5,678 nucleotides of DNA. It comes from Alphaproteobacteria bacterium (GTDB lineage Bacteria; Pseudomonadota; Alphaproteobacteria; SMXP01). The stretch spans positions 1-5,678 of the forward strand of contig JAJFIM010000187.1 of the NCBI GenBank assembly GCA_021774995.1, in the 5' to 3' direction. Below the pieces are notes generated by a model. It was not told where the DNA came from. It searched no databases and saw nothing but the letters and a program-made list of their open reading frames with translations. Of the stretch, positions 5,477-5,678 are shown in pieces. Both the position numbers and the translations under genes were made by a program. Numbering within the stretch: position 1 is the stretch's first letter; the number at the start of each line of letters is the position of its first letter.

Positions 5477-5524
5477 CGGAGAAGTTTCTACGCGACGGCG
5501 AAAGTTCCTGCTATCTCAGATGCA

Positions 5525-5678
5525 TCACCGCGTCGGCGCAAGGGTCTTTTGGGGAAAGCTGCACAGATCTTCCACGACGCAAGAAAAGCACATCGGTGAG
5601 CGCGCTTTGCACACATAACGGCCGTGAAGGATCAGCCAGTGATGCGCGTGGTTTTTGAATTCATCCGGCACGGCTTTT
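5525..5678 (-). CDS. nth: Endonuclease III, C-terminal end (5' part outside window)
   Basis: The last 50 codons are present, ending in TGA at 5527-5525. Endonuclease III is a DNA glycosylase/AP lyase of base excision repair that removes oxidised pyrimidines. The visible part contains the near-invariant AHHWLILHGRYVC and the full iron-sulfur signature C-x6-C-x2-C-x5-C (C-KARSPM-C-FS-C-VVEDL-C), which binds the 4Fe-4S cluster as in E. coli Nth (C187, C194, C197, C203). The tail SFPQKTLAPTR is short and typical. The catalytic helix-hairpin-helix with its Lys and Asp lies outside the window. The gene is convergent with the EI24-lipoprotein pair, separated from it by the non-coding repeat region. 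Confidence 0.95.
   Translation of the reverse strand, partial: KAVPDEFKNHAHHWLILHGRYVCKARSPMCFSCVVEDLCSFPQKTLAPTR

Larger units (their letters stand above)
5203..5524. other. Non-coding gap between the lipoprotein gene and nth
   Basis: No coding region is supported in these 322 bases. Short open frames on both strands cross the palindromic repeat and show no protein character or ribosome binding site. The left part (5203-5328) holds only a weak hairpin, GCGCG/CGCGC at 5218-5233 with a 6-base loop and no T-run. The centre carries the composite inverted-repeat element. The right part (5477-5524) is the region just downstream of nth and shows nothing recognisable. Confidence 0.7.

Overview
The window reads as ordinary chromosomal DNA from an alphaproteobacterium. 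The evidence is a moderately high GC content (roughly 60% by eye), an alphaproteobacterial-type adenosine kinase of the PfkB family, an AraC/Ogt fusion of the Ada-like type, and an EI24-type membrane protein gene close to nth. The order or genus cannot be fixed from the sequence alone. There is no integrase, transposase, CRISPR array, tRNA or rRNA, and I see no defence or biosynthetic island.

Layout, left to right: (1) the 3' part of an alkaline-phosphatase/sulfatase-superfamily gene (+, 1-774). (2) dapB (+, 860-1666) with its own candidate promoter and a clear ribosome binding site. (3) An AraC-type helix-turn-helix plus O6-methylguanine-DNA methyltransferase fusion (-, 1668-2546), tail to tail with dapB with one base between them. 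(4) hisE (+, 2678-3010), diverging from the fusion gene across 131 bp that contain inverted repeats. (5) A PfkB sugar/nucleoside kinase, most likely adenosine kinase (-, 3007-3999), whose stop codon overlaps that of hisE and which has a good sigma-70-like promoter. (6) A four-segment EI24/CysZ-like membrane protein (+, 4116-4796), followed closely by (7) a small lipoprotein with a BamE/SmpA-like look (+, 4807-5202). (8) A 322-bp non-coding stretch carrying a composite C/G-rich inverted-repeat element (5329-5476), one hairpin of which could terminate the gene that follows on the other strand. (9) The 3' end of nth, endonuclease III (-, 5525-5678), with its complete 4Fe-4S cysteine motif.

The genes are mostly unrelated housekeeping functions: lysine/peptidoglycan precursor synthesis (dapB), histidine synthesis (hisE), purine salvage (adenosine kinase), DNA repair (the methyltransferase and nth) and envelope (EI24 protein, lipoprotein). 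Only the EI24 and lipoprotein genes look like an operon. The most unusual points are the very tight convergent gene ends, the dispersed-repeat-like palindrome before nth, the Ada-like protein that lacks the Ada sensor domain, and the altered metal-site motif in the first gene. I found no convincing previously undescribed system.
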